DNA of 64,000 nt from Lysobacter antibioticus (GTDB lineage Bacteria; Pseudomonadota; Gammaproteobacteria; Xanthomonadales; Xanthomonadaceae). Under the pieces are notes generated by a model. That model was not told the origin of the DNA and searched no databases. It was given only the letters and a program-made list of their open reading frames with translations. The stretch is taken from NCBI RefSeq assembly GCF_001442535.1, contig NZ_CP013141.1, forward strand, positions 3,899,761-3,963,760, given 5' to 3'. Shown here one piece after another: positions 13,813 through 22,817 of this stretch (its first letter is position 1; the number at the start of each line of letters is the position of its first letter). The translations under genes and the position numbers were made by a program.

Positions 13813-13840
13813 GAGCCCGGCTTATCAAAAGCCGGGGCTC
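13813..13840 (-). terminator. Possible hairpin terminator after the M12B-type protease
   Basis: GAGCCCGGCTT pairs with AAGCCGGGGCTC (one bulge) around a 5-nt loop, 50 bp past the stop at 13891. No good U-tract follows on the minus strand, so read-through into lepB is conceivable. Smaller inverted repeats fill 13841-13890. Confidence 0.4.
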
Positions 13841-13890
13841 CCCGGACACGAGGTCCCTCCAGACGGAGGTTCCTCAAAACGCGAGGCTTA

Positions 13891-15846
13891 TCAGAACGTG
13901 ATGCTCCAGGTGTCGATGCGGCCGATATCCTGCGAGGCGCGATCGGCCGCGCGCAGCTTCCAGGTACCGTTGAGCGGCTCGCTCGACAGGTCCTTGGTGA
14001 AGCTGCCGGTGACGTTGTCGGCGCTGCCGCCGCTGCGGTTGTGGAGGTTGTAGACCGAGCCGTCCGGCGCGATCAGGTCGACGATCAAGTCGCCCTTGTA
14101 CGGGTGGACGATGTTGACCGAGACGCTGGCGTTGCTCGGCGCATTGCCGCTGCGCCCGGACACGGCGATGCTGCTGCTCACGCCGGTGGCGTTGTTGTCC
14201 GGAATGTTGACGTCGGCGCCGTTGGTATAGGTCTGCACGCCGCTGGCATTGACCGTGACCGAGGCGGTCTTGCTGTGGGTGGCGCCGTCGTCGTCGGTGA
14301 CGGTCAGCACGACGGTGTAGGTGCCGGCCGCGGTGTAGGCCTTACTCGGGTTGGTCGCGGTCGAGCTGGTGCCGTCGCCGAAGTTCCAGCTGCGCGAGGC
14401 GATGCTGCCGTCGCTGTCGGTGGAGCTGTCGGTGAAGCTCACGCTCAGGCCGCTGGCGCTGGAGCTGAAGTTCGCCACCGGTGCGACGTTGGCGCCCGGG
14501 TCGGCGCGGAATGCCGCCATCGCCGCCTTGGTCTGCACCAGTACGCGCTGGTTGTGGTGCACATCGGCCGTGCCCATCGCCACGCCGCCGTAGGTGATGT
14601 CCGGATTCGACCAGTAGTTCAGGCGGGTGCAGGCCGTGCCCGGGCACTGGTAGGCCATGATGGTGCGCCAGCGAGCGCCCTGCGCGGGCATGTACTGGTA
14701 GCCGTGGCCGTAAGCGTAAGGCAGCGTGTTCGGATCGTTCTGCGGGTTGTGGCGGGCCGACAGCAGATGGCCGACCTCATGGGCGAAGCTGTAGTAGCCG
14801 GTCGCGCAATCGTAGTGCACGGTCGCGAACGCAGTGGCGGCGTTGGAACCGATCGCGGCCGCGCGGCCGCAGTTGCTGTCGTCGTTGATGACCAGGACGT
14901 TGACGTCGGCGGCATTGGTGTCGCGGGTACCGTGGATGTCGTCCATGTAACCGTCGTTGGTACCTTCGAAGCGGTCCACGTCGGTGGCGTGGCCGTCGCC
15001 GACCGAGGTGTATTGGACGGTGCGGTAGTTGGCCAGCACCATATTGATGCCGACGTTGGAATTGAGGTAACCCTGGTTGCTCTCGGCGACGGCCAGTTCG
15101 ACCAGCGCCTCCATGTCGCCGCCATAAGCCGTGACCGCGTCGTTGGTCGCGACCACCTGGACACGGATGGTGGCGGTGGCGCCCGGCTCGGTCGCGGCCG
15201 GACCGACCAGGCCACCGCTGCGAGCGGCCTGCGTGGCGGCTGCGCGCATGTCGATCTGGGGCAGGCTCGCCTCGTTGTAGTCGGCGGCATGGTCCGGCGG
15301 CATGCGGGTTTCGTCGACCTCGATCACCGCATGGCTGCCGTCGGCGAGCGGACGGATGCGATACAGCTGGCCGTCGACGCGGACGTTGCCGGTGACGCCG
15401 TTGCCGCGGCGCACCAGGGCGACCGAGTTGCGTTCGTCGCTGCGCACTTCGCGTGCGGTGCGAGCGGCGGCGGCCTTGCCGGTGCCGCGCAGATGGCCCA
15501 TCCAGACGGTGCTGCCGCCGCGGGTTTCGCGGACGTTGTCGAGCACGGCGTTGACCAGGTGGCCGCCGAGTTGCAGTTCGATTTCGCGCGTCTGCGCGCT
15601 GACCACGGCGGCATCGGCGCGCTTGAGCCGCAGCGAGGCGGTGGCCGGCGCGGCGGCGAGGCTCTGCGCACGGCCGAGGGCGGACGAGCCCTGGCTGCCG
15701 GCGATACCGGCGCGCGGCGTGGCGTCGCCGACGAACAAGGGTTGTGCGGCGAAGGCCGGCAATGCGGCGATCGCGGATGCGAGTACGGCGACGCGAGCGG
15801 TGTTCAGACCGCGCGCACGGACGCGGTTGCGAGACTTGCTGGTCAT
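13891..15846 (-). CDS. Secreted reprolysin-like metalloprotease with PKD and P domains
   Basis: A 651-residue exported zinc endopeptidase. A long basic signal region (about 1-35, ending PAFA) and a pro-region precede a metzincin catalytic domain. The zinc site is HEVGHLLSARH (His356, Glu357, His360, His366), with a Met-turn WRTIMAYQC. The layout resembles bacterial reprolysin-like (M12B) or peptidyl-Asp (M72) metallopeptidases; I cannot decide between them. A PKD domain and a P domain follow. The P domain is a subtype with an extra residue (DNNATGVSSSIAV) and IVHPYKGDL, shared with the subtilase at 19457-21235 but not with its direct neighbours. The ATG at 15846 follows a GGGGGTTCC leader similar to that of the 19457 gene. 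Confidence 0.9.
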   Translation of the reverse strand: MTSKSRNRVRARGLNTARVAVLASAIAALPAFAAQPLFVGDATPRAGIAGSQGSSALGRAQSLAAAPATASLRLKRADAAVVSAQTREIELQLGGHLVNAVLDNVRETRGGSTVWMGHLRGTGKAAAARTAREVRSDERNSVALVRRGNGVTGNVRVDGQLYRIRPLADGSHAVIEVDETRMPPDHAADYNEASLPQIDMRAAATQAARSGGLVGPAATEPGATATIRVQVVATNDAVTAYGGDMEALVELAVAESNQGYLNSNVGINMVLANYRTVQYTSVGDGHATDVDRFEGTNDGYMDDIHGTRDTNAADVNVLVINDDSNCGRAAAIGSNAATAFATVHYDCATGYYSFAHEVGHLLSARHNPQNDPNTLPYAYGHGYQYMPAQGARWRTIMAYQCPGTACTRLNYWSNPDITYGGVAMGTADVHHNQRVLVQTKAAMAAFRADPGANVAPVANFSSSASGLSVSFTDSSTDSDGSIASRSWNFGDGTSSTATNPSKAYTAAGTYTVVLTVTDDDGATHSKTASVTVNASGVQTYTNGADVNIPDNNATGVSSSIAVSGRSGNAPSNASVSVNIVHPYKGDLIVDLIAPDGSVYNLHNRSGGSADNVTGSFTKDLSSEPLNGTWKLRAADRASQDIGRIDTWSITF

Positions 15847-16009
15847 TGGTGGAACCCCCGAAGGAAGTAAAGCCGCAAGCGCGGCCGAAAGGTAATCGCC
15901 GGAACATCGAAGGCAGGCGGCCTGTTCGCCAGCACCTGTTCGCCCTCGTGTCCGATCTGGCGTTTCGTGTCTTGATTGCGGATCGAGTCGTCGTTCCGTC
16001 CGCACTTCG

Positions 16010-16088
16010 ACGCTAACGTTTCGCGCAAGGCCGCGGCAATGGTTCGGCGACCGATTCGGCGGCACCGTTCGTGATGCAGGTCATGCAT
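16010..16088 (-). promoter_or_regulatory. Protease-type promoter with Clp-like site (M12B-type gene)
   Basis: TTGCCG (16034-16039), an 18-bp spacer and TAGCGT (16010-16015) on the minus strand, 164 bp before the ATG. Upstream is GTGA-N6-TCATGCAT on the plus strand (16071-16088), centre 67.5 bp from the -10 edge. Confidence 0.65.
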
Positions 16089-16167
16089 CGGAAAACTCTT
16101 TCGGGCACGCGAAATCCGCTGCTCGCCGAGCGATAAAACCTCCACACGACGGCGCCTTTCGCGCAAC

Positions 16168-16200
16168 AAAAAACCCCGGCTTTACCGGGGTTTTTTGTGC
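16168..16200. terminator. Bidirectional terminator
   Basis: CCCCGG/CCGGGG with a short loop (16174-16190), flanked by six A and six T. On the minus strand it lies 85 bp past the prodomain lipoprotein gene ending at 16283, and it separates that gene from the next protease promoter. Confidence 0.85.
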
Positions 16201-16282
16201 TTCGCAGCGAAGATTGCGTGCCTTGCGTCAATGAATTTCTTGCAGTCTTTCAGGAGGTCCCGGCGACGCGTTGCTCCGCCGA

Positions 16283-16801
16283 TTACTTCTCGATGACCTC
16301 CGGCCCGCGGATGATCGGATCGAGTGCGATGTGGTTGTCGGGCTCGATGAACTGCACGTCCGGATCGGCGGCGAATGCCTGCATCAGGCGCTGCGCGCCG
16401 GCGCGGTCGAGCGCCGGGCTGACGCTGAACACGTCGGCATTGATGCCCATGCGATGCTTCCAGGTCAGGGTCGGTGCGCCGCCCTTGCCGGCCACGCCCT
16501 GCAGGCGCTGCGCGGTCTGGTTGAGGCGCGTCTGCACCACGCCTTGCTGCTTGAGCGGCGCGCTGTCGTCGCGGTATTTGACGATGAACTGCGCGAACGG
16601 CCCACCACCGACCGGTTCGCCGACCTGGGCCGGCGCCTTCCTCGGAGACGGGTTAACTTCCGGGTTCACTTCGGAGTTGACTTGCGGATTGGCGTCGGGA
16701 GCGCTGTCGGGAGTCGTACTGGAGGCCATGCAGGCGGTCATCGCAAAGGAAAGGAACAAGGCCGTGGACGACAGCCACAGAGCGCGGATCGGAAACGGCA
16801 T
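16283..16801 (-). CDS. Lipoprotein consisting of a stand-alone subtilase prodomain (I9-like)
   Basis: A 172-residue protein with a lipoprotein signal peptide (lipobox MTAC near residue 24), a linker rich in Asn, Pro and Ser, and one domain. That domain resembles the propeptides of the two adjacent S8 subtilases. All three contain FIVKYRD, a middle segment with K/R-H-R-x-G-x-ADV (WKHRMGINADVF here, LKHLRRTAIGADVV there), and a closing AADPxVxFxE motif (AADPDVQFIEPD here). The frame ends 14 residues later with no catalytic domain. I9-type prodomains fold and inhibit their own subtilase, so a membrane-anchored inhibitor or folding helper is plausible, but this is inference. The alternative is a decayed subtilase. 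The intact signal, RBS (AGGAGA) and terminator favour a working gene. Confidence 0.8.
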   Translation of the reverse strand: MPFPIRALWLSSTALFLSFAMTACMASSTTPDSAPDANPQVNSEVNPEVNPSPRKAPAQVGEPVGGGPFAQFIVKYRDDSAPLKQQGVVQTRLNQTAQRLQGVAGKGGAPTLTWKHRMGINADVFSVSPALDRAGAQRLMQAFAADPDVQFIEPDNHIALDPIIRGPEVIEK

Positions 16802-17014
16802 GCGGGCTTCTCCTGGGATCGGGTATCGATGGAACGCATGAGCATGGTATTCGGGGTTGCGGCTCGCGATGCGAAACCGGGAGCGCCGCGACCGTTCCGC
16901 CCGCTTCCAGCGACGTCCCGAGCTTACTCCCCGCATCCGGCGACGGATGTGAGCGCGCTATGTGGCACAACCCGGAGTCGGCGTGCGTTCACCTCGGTGA
17001 CTGCGCGCGAGCCC

Positions 17015-17044
17015 AAAAAAGAACCCCGGTCGAAACCGGGGTTC
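17015..17044 (-). terminator. Rho-independent terminator after the first subtilase gene
   Basis: GAACCCCGGT/ACCGGGGTTC with a CGAA loop (17021-17044). On the minus strand it is followed by six U (complement of 17015-17020), 41 bp past the stop at 17085. Confidence 0.9.
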
Positions 17045-17084
17045 TGAACGCACGGCGAGCCTCACGGGCGGCCTGCCGGCGGGT

Positions 17085-18860
17085 TTAGAACGTGATGCTC
17101 CAGGTATCGATGCGGCCGGTGTCCTGGCTCGCGTTATCGTTGACGCGCAGCTTCCAGGTGCCGTTGAGCGTTTCGGTCGACAGGTTCTTGGTGAAGGTAC
17201 CGATGACGTTGTCGGTGCCCGAGCCGGTGCGGTTGTGGATGTTGTAGAGCGTGCCGTCCGGCGCGACCAGGTCGACCTTCAAGTCGCCCTTGTAGGTGTG
17301 GACGATGTTGACCGAGATCGAGGCGGTGCTCGGCGCGTTGCCGGTGCGGCCCGACACGACGATGCTGCTTTCGACCGTGGCGTTGTCGGGAATGGCGACG
17401 TCGGTGCCGTTGGTGTAGGTCTGCACGCCGGTCGGCGGGGTGCCGCCGAGCGCGTCGAGCGCGGCCTTGGCATTGACGATGCCGGCGCCGCAACCGCCCG
17501 AGCACGAGCCGGGGAGCGCGCGCGCGGTGTTCTTGAGCAGGGTCTCGATCTCGGCCGGGGTCTTCGGCGTGGTTGCCTTCGACTGCAGCAGTGCGACCAC
17601 GCCGGCGACGTGCGGCGAAGCCATCGAGGTGCCGCTCATGTACACGTACTGCTCGGCGCCCTGGGTGGTGGTGCCGCCGTTATGGGTCGAGGCGATCTGG
17701 TCGCCCGGCGCCGACACGTCGATGCCGGTGCCGTAGTTGGAGTAGCTGGCCTTGGCGCCGGTCGAAGTGGTGGCCGCAACGGCGATGACGTTGGCGCAGT
17801 TGGCCGGCGTCGAGGTCGAGACGTTCGCGCTTTCGTTGCCGGCGGCCACGACGATGGTGGTGCCGCGGCCTACCGCACCGTTGATCGCGGTCTGGTAGCT
17901 GCTCGGGCAGGCGCCGCCGCCGCCGAGGCTGAGGTTGATCACTTCGGCCGGGTTGGCATTGGCCGGGATGCCCGACACGCTGCCGCCCGAGGCCCAGACG
18001 ATGGCGTCGGAGATGTCGGAGTCGTAACCGCCGCAGCGGCCGAGCACGCGCACCGGCACGACCTTGGCGTTGAACGCGGTGCCGGCGACGCCCTTGGCGT
18101 TGTTGGTCACTGCGGCGACGGTGCCGGCGACGTGGGTGCCGTGCCAGCTCGAATCGCTGGCGTCGACGTCGTAGCCGGGCTGGTCGCACTCGGTTGCGTT
18201 GTTCCAGTCGCCTTCGTCGTTCGGGTTGGAATCGCGGCCGTCGCCGTCGCGCGAGACGAAGGTGTCGGTGATGAAGTCGTAGCCCGGCAGGATGTTGGCG
18301 TTGAGATCGCTGTGCGGGGTGATGCCGGTGTCGAGCACGGCGACGACCGCACCGCTGCCGGTGGAGACGTCCCAGGCCTGGTCGACGCGCATGCCGCCGT
18401 TGGCGCCGTTGAAGCCGTACTGCACGCCGTAGTGGGTGTCGTTCGGAGTCAGCAGGGCATGGCGGCGCACGTCGACTTCGACGAAATCGACGTTCGGGTC
18501 GGCGGCGATCTGGCGCATCAGCGATTCGGCTTCGACGCGGTCGAGCGAACGGTCGGCGCGCACCACGTCGGCGCCGATGGCGGTGCGGCGCAGGTGCTTC
18601 AGGCCGAGTGCGGCCTTGCCCTTGGCCTTGCCGACGGAAGCGGTCGCGGCGGTGCTGAGCGCGCTCTGCACGCTGGCGGCGCTGCTGCGCTCGACGCTGC
18701 CGTCGCGGTACTTGACGATGAATCGGTCGAACTTGGCGGCGGTCTGCAGGCCGCTGAGGTTGACGCGCTCGGCGGCGAAAGCCGATCCGGCGACGGTCGA
18801 AGCCAGCACCAGGGCGGTGGCGGCGGCAAGGGCGTGTACGCGATTCGAACGAACGGACAT
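17085..18860 (-). CDS. Secreted S8 subtilisin-like protease with I9 prodomain and P domain
   Basis: A 591-residue extracellular serine endopeptidase. A signal peptide (about 1-29, ending SAFA) and an I9 prodomain (FIVKYRDG near 45 to FVEVD near 130) precede the S8 domain. The triad is Asp177 (VVAVLDTGI), His240 (HGTHVAG) and Ser412 (GTSMASPHVAG). The C-terminal 110 residues are a P domain of the same subtype as lepA/lepB ([21 protein letters not shown]), ending GRIDTWSITF. There is no PKD domain. The start is ATG 18860 (MSVRSNRVH). It is a close paralogue of the gene at 19457-21235 in prodomain and catalytic domain, but with a different P-domain subtype. Confidence 0.95.
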   Translation of the reverse strand: MSVRSNRVHALAAATALVLASTVAGSAFAAERVNLSGLQTAAKFDRFIVKYRDGSVERSSAASVQSALSTAATASVGKAKGKAALGLKHLRRTAIGADVVRADRSLDRVEAESLMRQIAADPNVDFVEVDVRRHALLTPNDTHYGVQYGFNGANGGMRVDQAWDVSTGSGAVVAVLDTGITPHSDLNANILPGYDFITDTFVSRDGDGRDSNPNDEGDWNNATECDQPGYDVDASDSSWHGTHVAGTVAAVTNNAKGVAGTAFNAKVVPVRVLGRCGGYDSDISDAIVWASGGSVSGIPANANPAEVINLSLGGGGACPSSYQTAINGAVGRGTTIVVAAGNESANVSTSTPANCANVIAVAATTSTGAKASYSNYGTGIDVSAPGDQIASTHNGGTTTQGAEQYVYMSGTSMASPHVAGVVALLQSKATTPKTPAEIETLLKNTARALPGSCSGGCGAGIVNAKAALDALGGTPPTGVQTYTNGTDVAIPDNATVESSIVVSGRTGNAPSTASISVNIVHTYKGDLKVDLVAPDGTLYNIHNRTGSGTDNVIGTFTKNLSTETLNGTWKLRVNDNASQDTGRIDTWSITF

Positions 18861-19000
18861 CTGTTGAGAACCCCTAAACTGAAGTGGCCGCAGTTGCGGC
18901 GGAGTCGTCCGGTGAACCGGCGGCAACGACGAGGACGCCGCGATGCCCGGACTTGTTCGCGAAGCGCATTCGGCGAAATGTCGATGCGATCCGTCGATCC

Positions 19001-19079
19001 ACGCTAACGATTGCGCGGCGGCTACGACAAGAGATGGGCGTCACCGTTTTGTGGCGTAAAAGTGAAATAAATCACGCAT
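19001..19079 (-). promoter_or_regulatory. Protease-type promoter with Clp-like site (first subtilase)
   Basis: TTGTCG (19025-19030), an 18-bp spacer and TAGCGT (19001-19006) on the minus strand, 141 bp before the ATG. Upstream is GTGA-AATAAA-TCACGCAT on the plus strand (19062-19079), with a perfect GTGA/TCAC core; centre 67.5 bp from the -10 edge. This is the clearest copy of the module. The rest of 18861-19389 shows no gene. Confidence 0.72.
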
Positions 19080-19388
19080 TTGCTACGCACTTGTGTGGCA
19101 GGCGTCACAACGCAAAAACGCAAAAACCCCCTACCCCTGCCGCGAAAAAGTGACAGCGAACAAATCTGTTTGCACGGTGCCACCGGCATCGCGACGAGGC
19201 GATGTCCATGCGTTGCACACGCATCGCCGAGCCCCTGCATTTCTCGCTGTACGTCCACATTCATCGGCATGAACGCATCGCTGAATGCGTGCCTGGCGAC
19301 GGGTCGCATCCGCACCGGACGCAGCGAGCTGAGCCATGCGACTCGCTCGGGCGCCGCGTCGCGGCCGCCGCTCTACCCTGCCCGCGGC

Positions 19389-19414
19389 GAAAAAAACCCC
19401 GGCCGAAGCCGGGG
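19389..19414 (-). terminator. Rho-independent terminator after the second subtilase gene
   Basis: CCCCGGC/GCCGGGG with a CGAA loop (19397-19414). On the minus strand it is followed by seven U (complement of 19390-19396), 43 bp past the stop at 19457. It is near-identical to the lepB terminator. Confidence 0.9.
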
Positions 19415-19456
19415 TCGGTGTTGCGCCTTGGCTTTATGCAGCGCCTCGGCGGTCGA

Positions 19457-21235
19457 TCAGAACGTGATGCTCCAGGTATCGATGCGGCCGACGTCGACCG
19501 CCGCGGCATCGACCGCGCGCAGCTTCCAGGTGCCGTTGAGCGCTTCGCTCGACAGATTCACGGTGAACGTGCCGCTGACGTTGTCGGCGCTGCCGCCGCT
19601 GCGGTTGTGGATGTTGTAGACCGAACCGTCCGGCGCGATCAGGTCGACCTTCAGGTCGCCCTTGTACGGGTGGATGATGTTGACCGTCACCGAAGCGTTG
19701 CTCGGCGCGTTGCCGGTGCGGCCCGACACCGCGATGCTGCTCGACACGCCGGTCGTGTTGTTGTCCGGAATGTTGTAGTCGGTGCCGTTGCTGTAGGTCT
19801 GCGTGCCCGGGTTCGGGGTGCCGCCGAGCGCATCCAGCGCGGCCTTGGCGTTGACGATGCCCACGCCGATCGGCTGGTCCGGCGTCTGCGGGAAAGCGCG
19901 TGCGGTGTTCTTGAGCAGGGTCTCGATCTCGGCCGGGGTCTTCGGCGTCGTCGCCTTGGCCTGCAGCAGCGCGACCACGCCGGCGACGTGCGGCGTCGCC
20001 ATCGAGGTGCCGCCGTAGGACGCATAGCTCTCCGCGCCCGGGGTGGTGGTGCCGGCGTTGAGCGTCGACAGGATGTTCGAACCCGGGGCGGCGATGTCGA
20101 CCACCGCACCGTAGTTCGACTTCTGCGTGCTGCTCCACACCGAACGCGCACCGGCGCTGTCGACCGCACCGACCGTGATCACGCCGGTGCAGTTGGCCGG
20201 ACGCGCGTCGGCGGCATTGCCGTTGTTGTTGCCGGCAGCGACGACGACGGTGGTGCCGCGCGAAACGGCGCCGTTGATCGCGGCCTGGTAGGTCGAACCG
20301 CAAGCGCCGGAACCGCCGAGGCTCATGTTGATGACTTCGGCCGGGTTGGCGTTGGCCGGGATGCCCGACACGGTGCCGCCCGACGCCCAGGTGATGGCGT
20401 CGGCGATGTCGGCCAGGCTGCCGCCGCACTTGGCGAGCACGCGCACCGGTACGACCTTGGCGTTGTACGCGGTGCCGGCGACGCCCTTGGCGTTGTTGGT
20501 CACCGCGGCGACGGTGCCGGCGACGTGGGTGCCGTGCCAGCTCGAATTGCTGTTGTAGGTGCGGCCGCACTCGCCGGCGACGAACCAGTCGCCCTGATCG
20601 CTCGGATCGGAATCGCGACCGTTGCCGTCGCGCGCGGCGGTGGCGTCGCTGACGAAGTCGTAGCCGGGCAGGATGTTGGCGTTGAGATCGGTGTGGCTGA
20701 CGATGCCGGTGTCGATCACGGCCACGACCACGCCGGTGCCGGTGCTGATGTCCCAGGCGGTGGTGGCGTTGATGCCGGCGTCGGCATCGGTGTAGCCCCA
20801 CTGCTCGCCGAAGCGGGTGTCGTTCGGGGTGGCGGTCGGGTACATGCGCGCGTTCGGCTCGACGTATTCGACGTTCGGGTCGGCGGCGATCTGGCGCATC
20901 AGCGATTCGGCTTCGACGCGGTCGAGCTTGCGGCCGGCGCGGACCACGTCCGAACCGAGCGCGGTGCGGCGCAGGTGCTTGAGGCCCAGGGCCTTGCCCT
21001 TGCCGGCGAAACCGGTCGCGGCGCTGCTCAGCGAACGCTCGAGGGTGGCGGCATTGCTGCGCTGGGCGCTGCCGTCGCGGTATTTGACGATGAATTCGTC
21101 CTGGCTTTCATTGGCCAGGGCGGCGAGGTTGATGCGATCGGCGGCGAAAGCGGACATCGCGACGCAGGACAGCGCGGTCACGGTGGCGGCGGCGAGCGCG
21201 TGCTTGCGCATCGCGCGCATGGAACGATCGGACAT
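19457..21235 (-). CDS. Secreted S8 subtilisin-like protease with I9 prodomain and P domain (paralogue)
   Basis: A 592-residue exported subtilase. Signal peptide (about 1-32, ending SAFA), I9 prodomain (EFIVKYRDGSAQRS to YVEPNARM), S8 domain with Asp175 (VVAVIDTGI), His234 (HGTHVAG) and Ser411 (GTSMATPHVAG), then a P domain. The P domain is the subtype with DNNTTGVSSSIAV and [12 protein letters not shown] and a VDAAAVDVGR ending. It matches the metalloprotease at 13891 rather than the sister subtilase at 17085. The start is ATG 21235 (MSDRSMRAM); MRAM five codons on is an alternative. It is the first gene of the protease island in transcription order. Confidence 0.95.
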   Translation of the reverse strand: MSDRSMRAMRKHALAAATVTALSCVAMSAFAADRINLAALANESQDEFIVKYRDGSAQRSNAATLERSLSSAATGFAGKGKALGLKHLRRTALGSDVVRAGRKLDRVEAESLMRQIAADPNVEYVEPNARMYPTATPNDTRFGEQWGYTDADAGINATTAWDISTGTGVVVAVIDTGIVSHTDLNANILPGYDFVSDATAARDGNGRDSDPSDQGDWFVAGECGRTYNSNSSWHGTHVAGTVAAVTNNAKGVAGTAYNAKVVPVRVLAKCGGSLADIADAITWASGGTVSGIPANANPAEVINMSLGGSGACGSTYQAAINGAVSRGTTVVVAAGNNNGNAADARPANCTGVITVGAVDSAGARSVWSSTQKSNYGAVVDIAAPGSNILSTLNAGTTTPGAESYASYGGTSMATPHVAGVVALLQAKATTPKTPAEIETLLKNTARAFPQTPDQPIGVGIVNAKAALDALGGTPNPGTQTYSNGTDYNIPDNNTTGVSSSIAVSGRTGNAPSNASVTVNIIHPYKGDLKVDLIAPDGSVYNIHNRSGGSADNVSGTFTVNLSSEALNGTWKLRAVDAAAVDVGRIDTWSITF

Positions 21236-21371
21236 GGATGGAACCCCCAAAAACGAAGTGCCGAATGACGGCGTCAACGCGCGGTGGTCTGCCCGAACCC
21301 AATCCTTCGTTGTCCGCGACAGCGTCCGCGCTGTTTGTGTACGGACTCGCTATGACCCGGTCCGCCTTATC

Positions 21372-21451
21372 ACGCTAAGCGCTGGGCAAATGTGCCTTCA
21401 AGCCGGCACGGACCAATTAACAGGGCCCCGGACGTGTCTTCTGTCACGCAT
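21372..21451 (-). promoter_or_regulatory. Protease-type promoter with Clp-like site (second subtilase)
   Basis: TTGAAG (21396-21401), an 18-bp spacer and TAGCGT (21372-21377) on the minus strand, 137 bp before the ATG. Upstream is GTGT-N6-TCACGCAT on the plus strand (21434-21451), centre 68.5 bp from the -10 edge. 21452-21672 shows no gene. Confidence 0.62.
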
Positions 21452-21672
21452 TCCGACAGTGCGCAGGCGCATGCGGCCTCACGGCGGATAGCGTGAACGC
21501 GTCGCACCGGCGGCGGAGCAGCGCGATGAATGGCCTCGCCGAGTGACACGGCGAGGCACGACGACGGCGGCCCGGGCCGTGTCGGTTCAGCGTATTCAGG
21601 TGGCCAAGCGGCGGGTCGGCGGGGGCCGGACGAGGCGCGGTTCCAACGCCGGCGGCGGTGCCGCAGCGCCGC

Positions 21673-22224
21673 TCAGAGCATGCCGGTTTCGAGCCGGGCG
21701 GCCTCGGACATCATGTTGCGGTTCCACGGCGGGTCGAACACCAGCTCGACGTCGGCCTCGGCCACGGTCGGGATCATCTCGAGCTTCGCGCGCACGTCGT
21801 CGACCAGGATGTCGCCCATGCCGCACGCCGGTGCGGTCAGGGTCATGCGGACCTCGACCATGCGCTGGCCGTCGTCGCGGTGCTTGACGGTCGCCTCGTA
21901 GACCAGGCCCAGCTCGACCACGTTGATCGGGATCTCCGGGTCGAAACAGGTGCGCAGCTGCCGCCACACCAGTTGCTCGACGGCTTCGTCGTCGGCGCCC
22001 TCGGGCAATTCGAGCGGTTCCGGCGGCTTCTTGCCGATCGCGTCGGCGTCGCGGCCGGCGATGCGGAACAGGTTGCCTTCGACGAAAACGGTGTAACTGC
22101 CGCCGAGGGCCTGGGTGATATAGCCGACGCTGCCCGCGGGCAAGGTGACCTGATCGCCCTGCGGCACAAGGACGACGGCGCAATCGCGCTCGAAACGGAC
22201 GGGTTCGCTGCTGCGGGAATACAT
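21673..22224 (-). CDS. sufT: Fe-S cluster assembly protein SufT
   Basis: A 183-residue cytoplasmic protein. The N-terminal 75 residues are the SufT-specific extension (VPQGDQVTLPAGSVGYITQA) and the C-terminal half is a DUF59/MIP18 domain. The conserved cysteine lies in LTAPACGMGDILVDDV near residue 135, and the ending is FDPPWNRNMM. SufT-type proteins help deliver or mature Fe-S clusters. No other suf gene is visible nearby, so it acts as a free-standing gene, divergent from a membrane-protein gene. Confidence 0.9.
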   Translation of the reverse strand: MYSRSSEPVRFERDCAVVLVPQGDQVTLPAGSVGYITQALGGSYTVFVEGNLFRIAGRDADAIGKKPPEPLELPEGADDEAVEQLVWRQLRTCFDPEIPINVVELGLVYEATVKHRDDGQRMVEVRMTLTAPACGMGDILVDDVRAKLEMIPTVAEADVELVFDPPWNRNMMSEAARLETGML

Positions 22225-22325
22225 GGCGGAAAGATGGGGATGCCGTGCCGCAGCACAAGTCGCACCATTCTACCGGCCTGGGACCGCTATGCTGTAGGGC
22301 TTGCCCCGCCCACAGTGTTCCGCCC

Positions 22326-22778
22326 ATGACCGTCGCCCGCCCGACCGAACAGCGCAGCCCAGCCTCGGCCGATCGCCGCGAACGCCGCATCACCCCGTTC
22401 TCGTGGCTGCTGCTGTTGCTCGGCACCTTCGGTTTCGCGGCGTTCTGGGTGTTGTTTTCGGTCGCCTACGACCATCAATTCAGCTGGATGGCGGTGTTCG
22501 GGGCGCTCGATATCGCCTGGATGCTGCGCCTGGGCGGCTGGCGCCCGGGCCCGCGCCGGGCGGCGCTGGGCCTGGCGGCGACCGTGGTGATCGTGGTGGT
22601 GGCCAACTGGGGCATCGCTTCGTCCCAGGTCGGCGCCATGCTGGGACTCGACCCGCTCGAGGCGGCGACCAAGCTGGGGCCGCATTTCGCCTGGACCCTG
22701 ATCCAGCTGGCCAACACCGGCACCGACCTGGCCTGGCTGGCGGCCGGGGCGGTGGCGGCGGTGGTGGCTTCGCGCTGA
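22326..22778 (+). CDS. Membrane protein of unknown function
   Basis: A 150-residue protein with a charged N-terminus (about 25 residues) and four probable membrane helices. I do not recognise the family. The ATG at 22326 lies 101 bp from the divergent sufT start, and the hydrophobic pattern and codon use support a real gene. A repeat-rich gap follows it. Confidence 0.65.
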   Translation: MTVARPTEQRSPASADRRERRITPFSWLLLLLGTFGFAAFWVLFSVAYDHQFSWMAVFGALDIAWMLRLGGWRPGPRRAALGLAATVVIVVVANWGIASSQVGAMLGLDPLEAATKLGPHFAWTLIQLANTGTDLAWLAAGAVAAVVASR

Positions 22779-22817
22779 GCTTCGGCTTGCCTGAAGGCAG
22801 GTGGCGAATTCTCCACT

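Noticed and set aside
16940..16970. TGTGA-like and TTGTGC sequences upstream of the prodomain lipoprotein
   Set aside because: GTGA at 16949 has no TCAC partner and no promoter hexamers at the fixed spacing, so it was not counted with the six protease modules.
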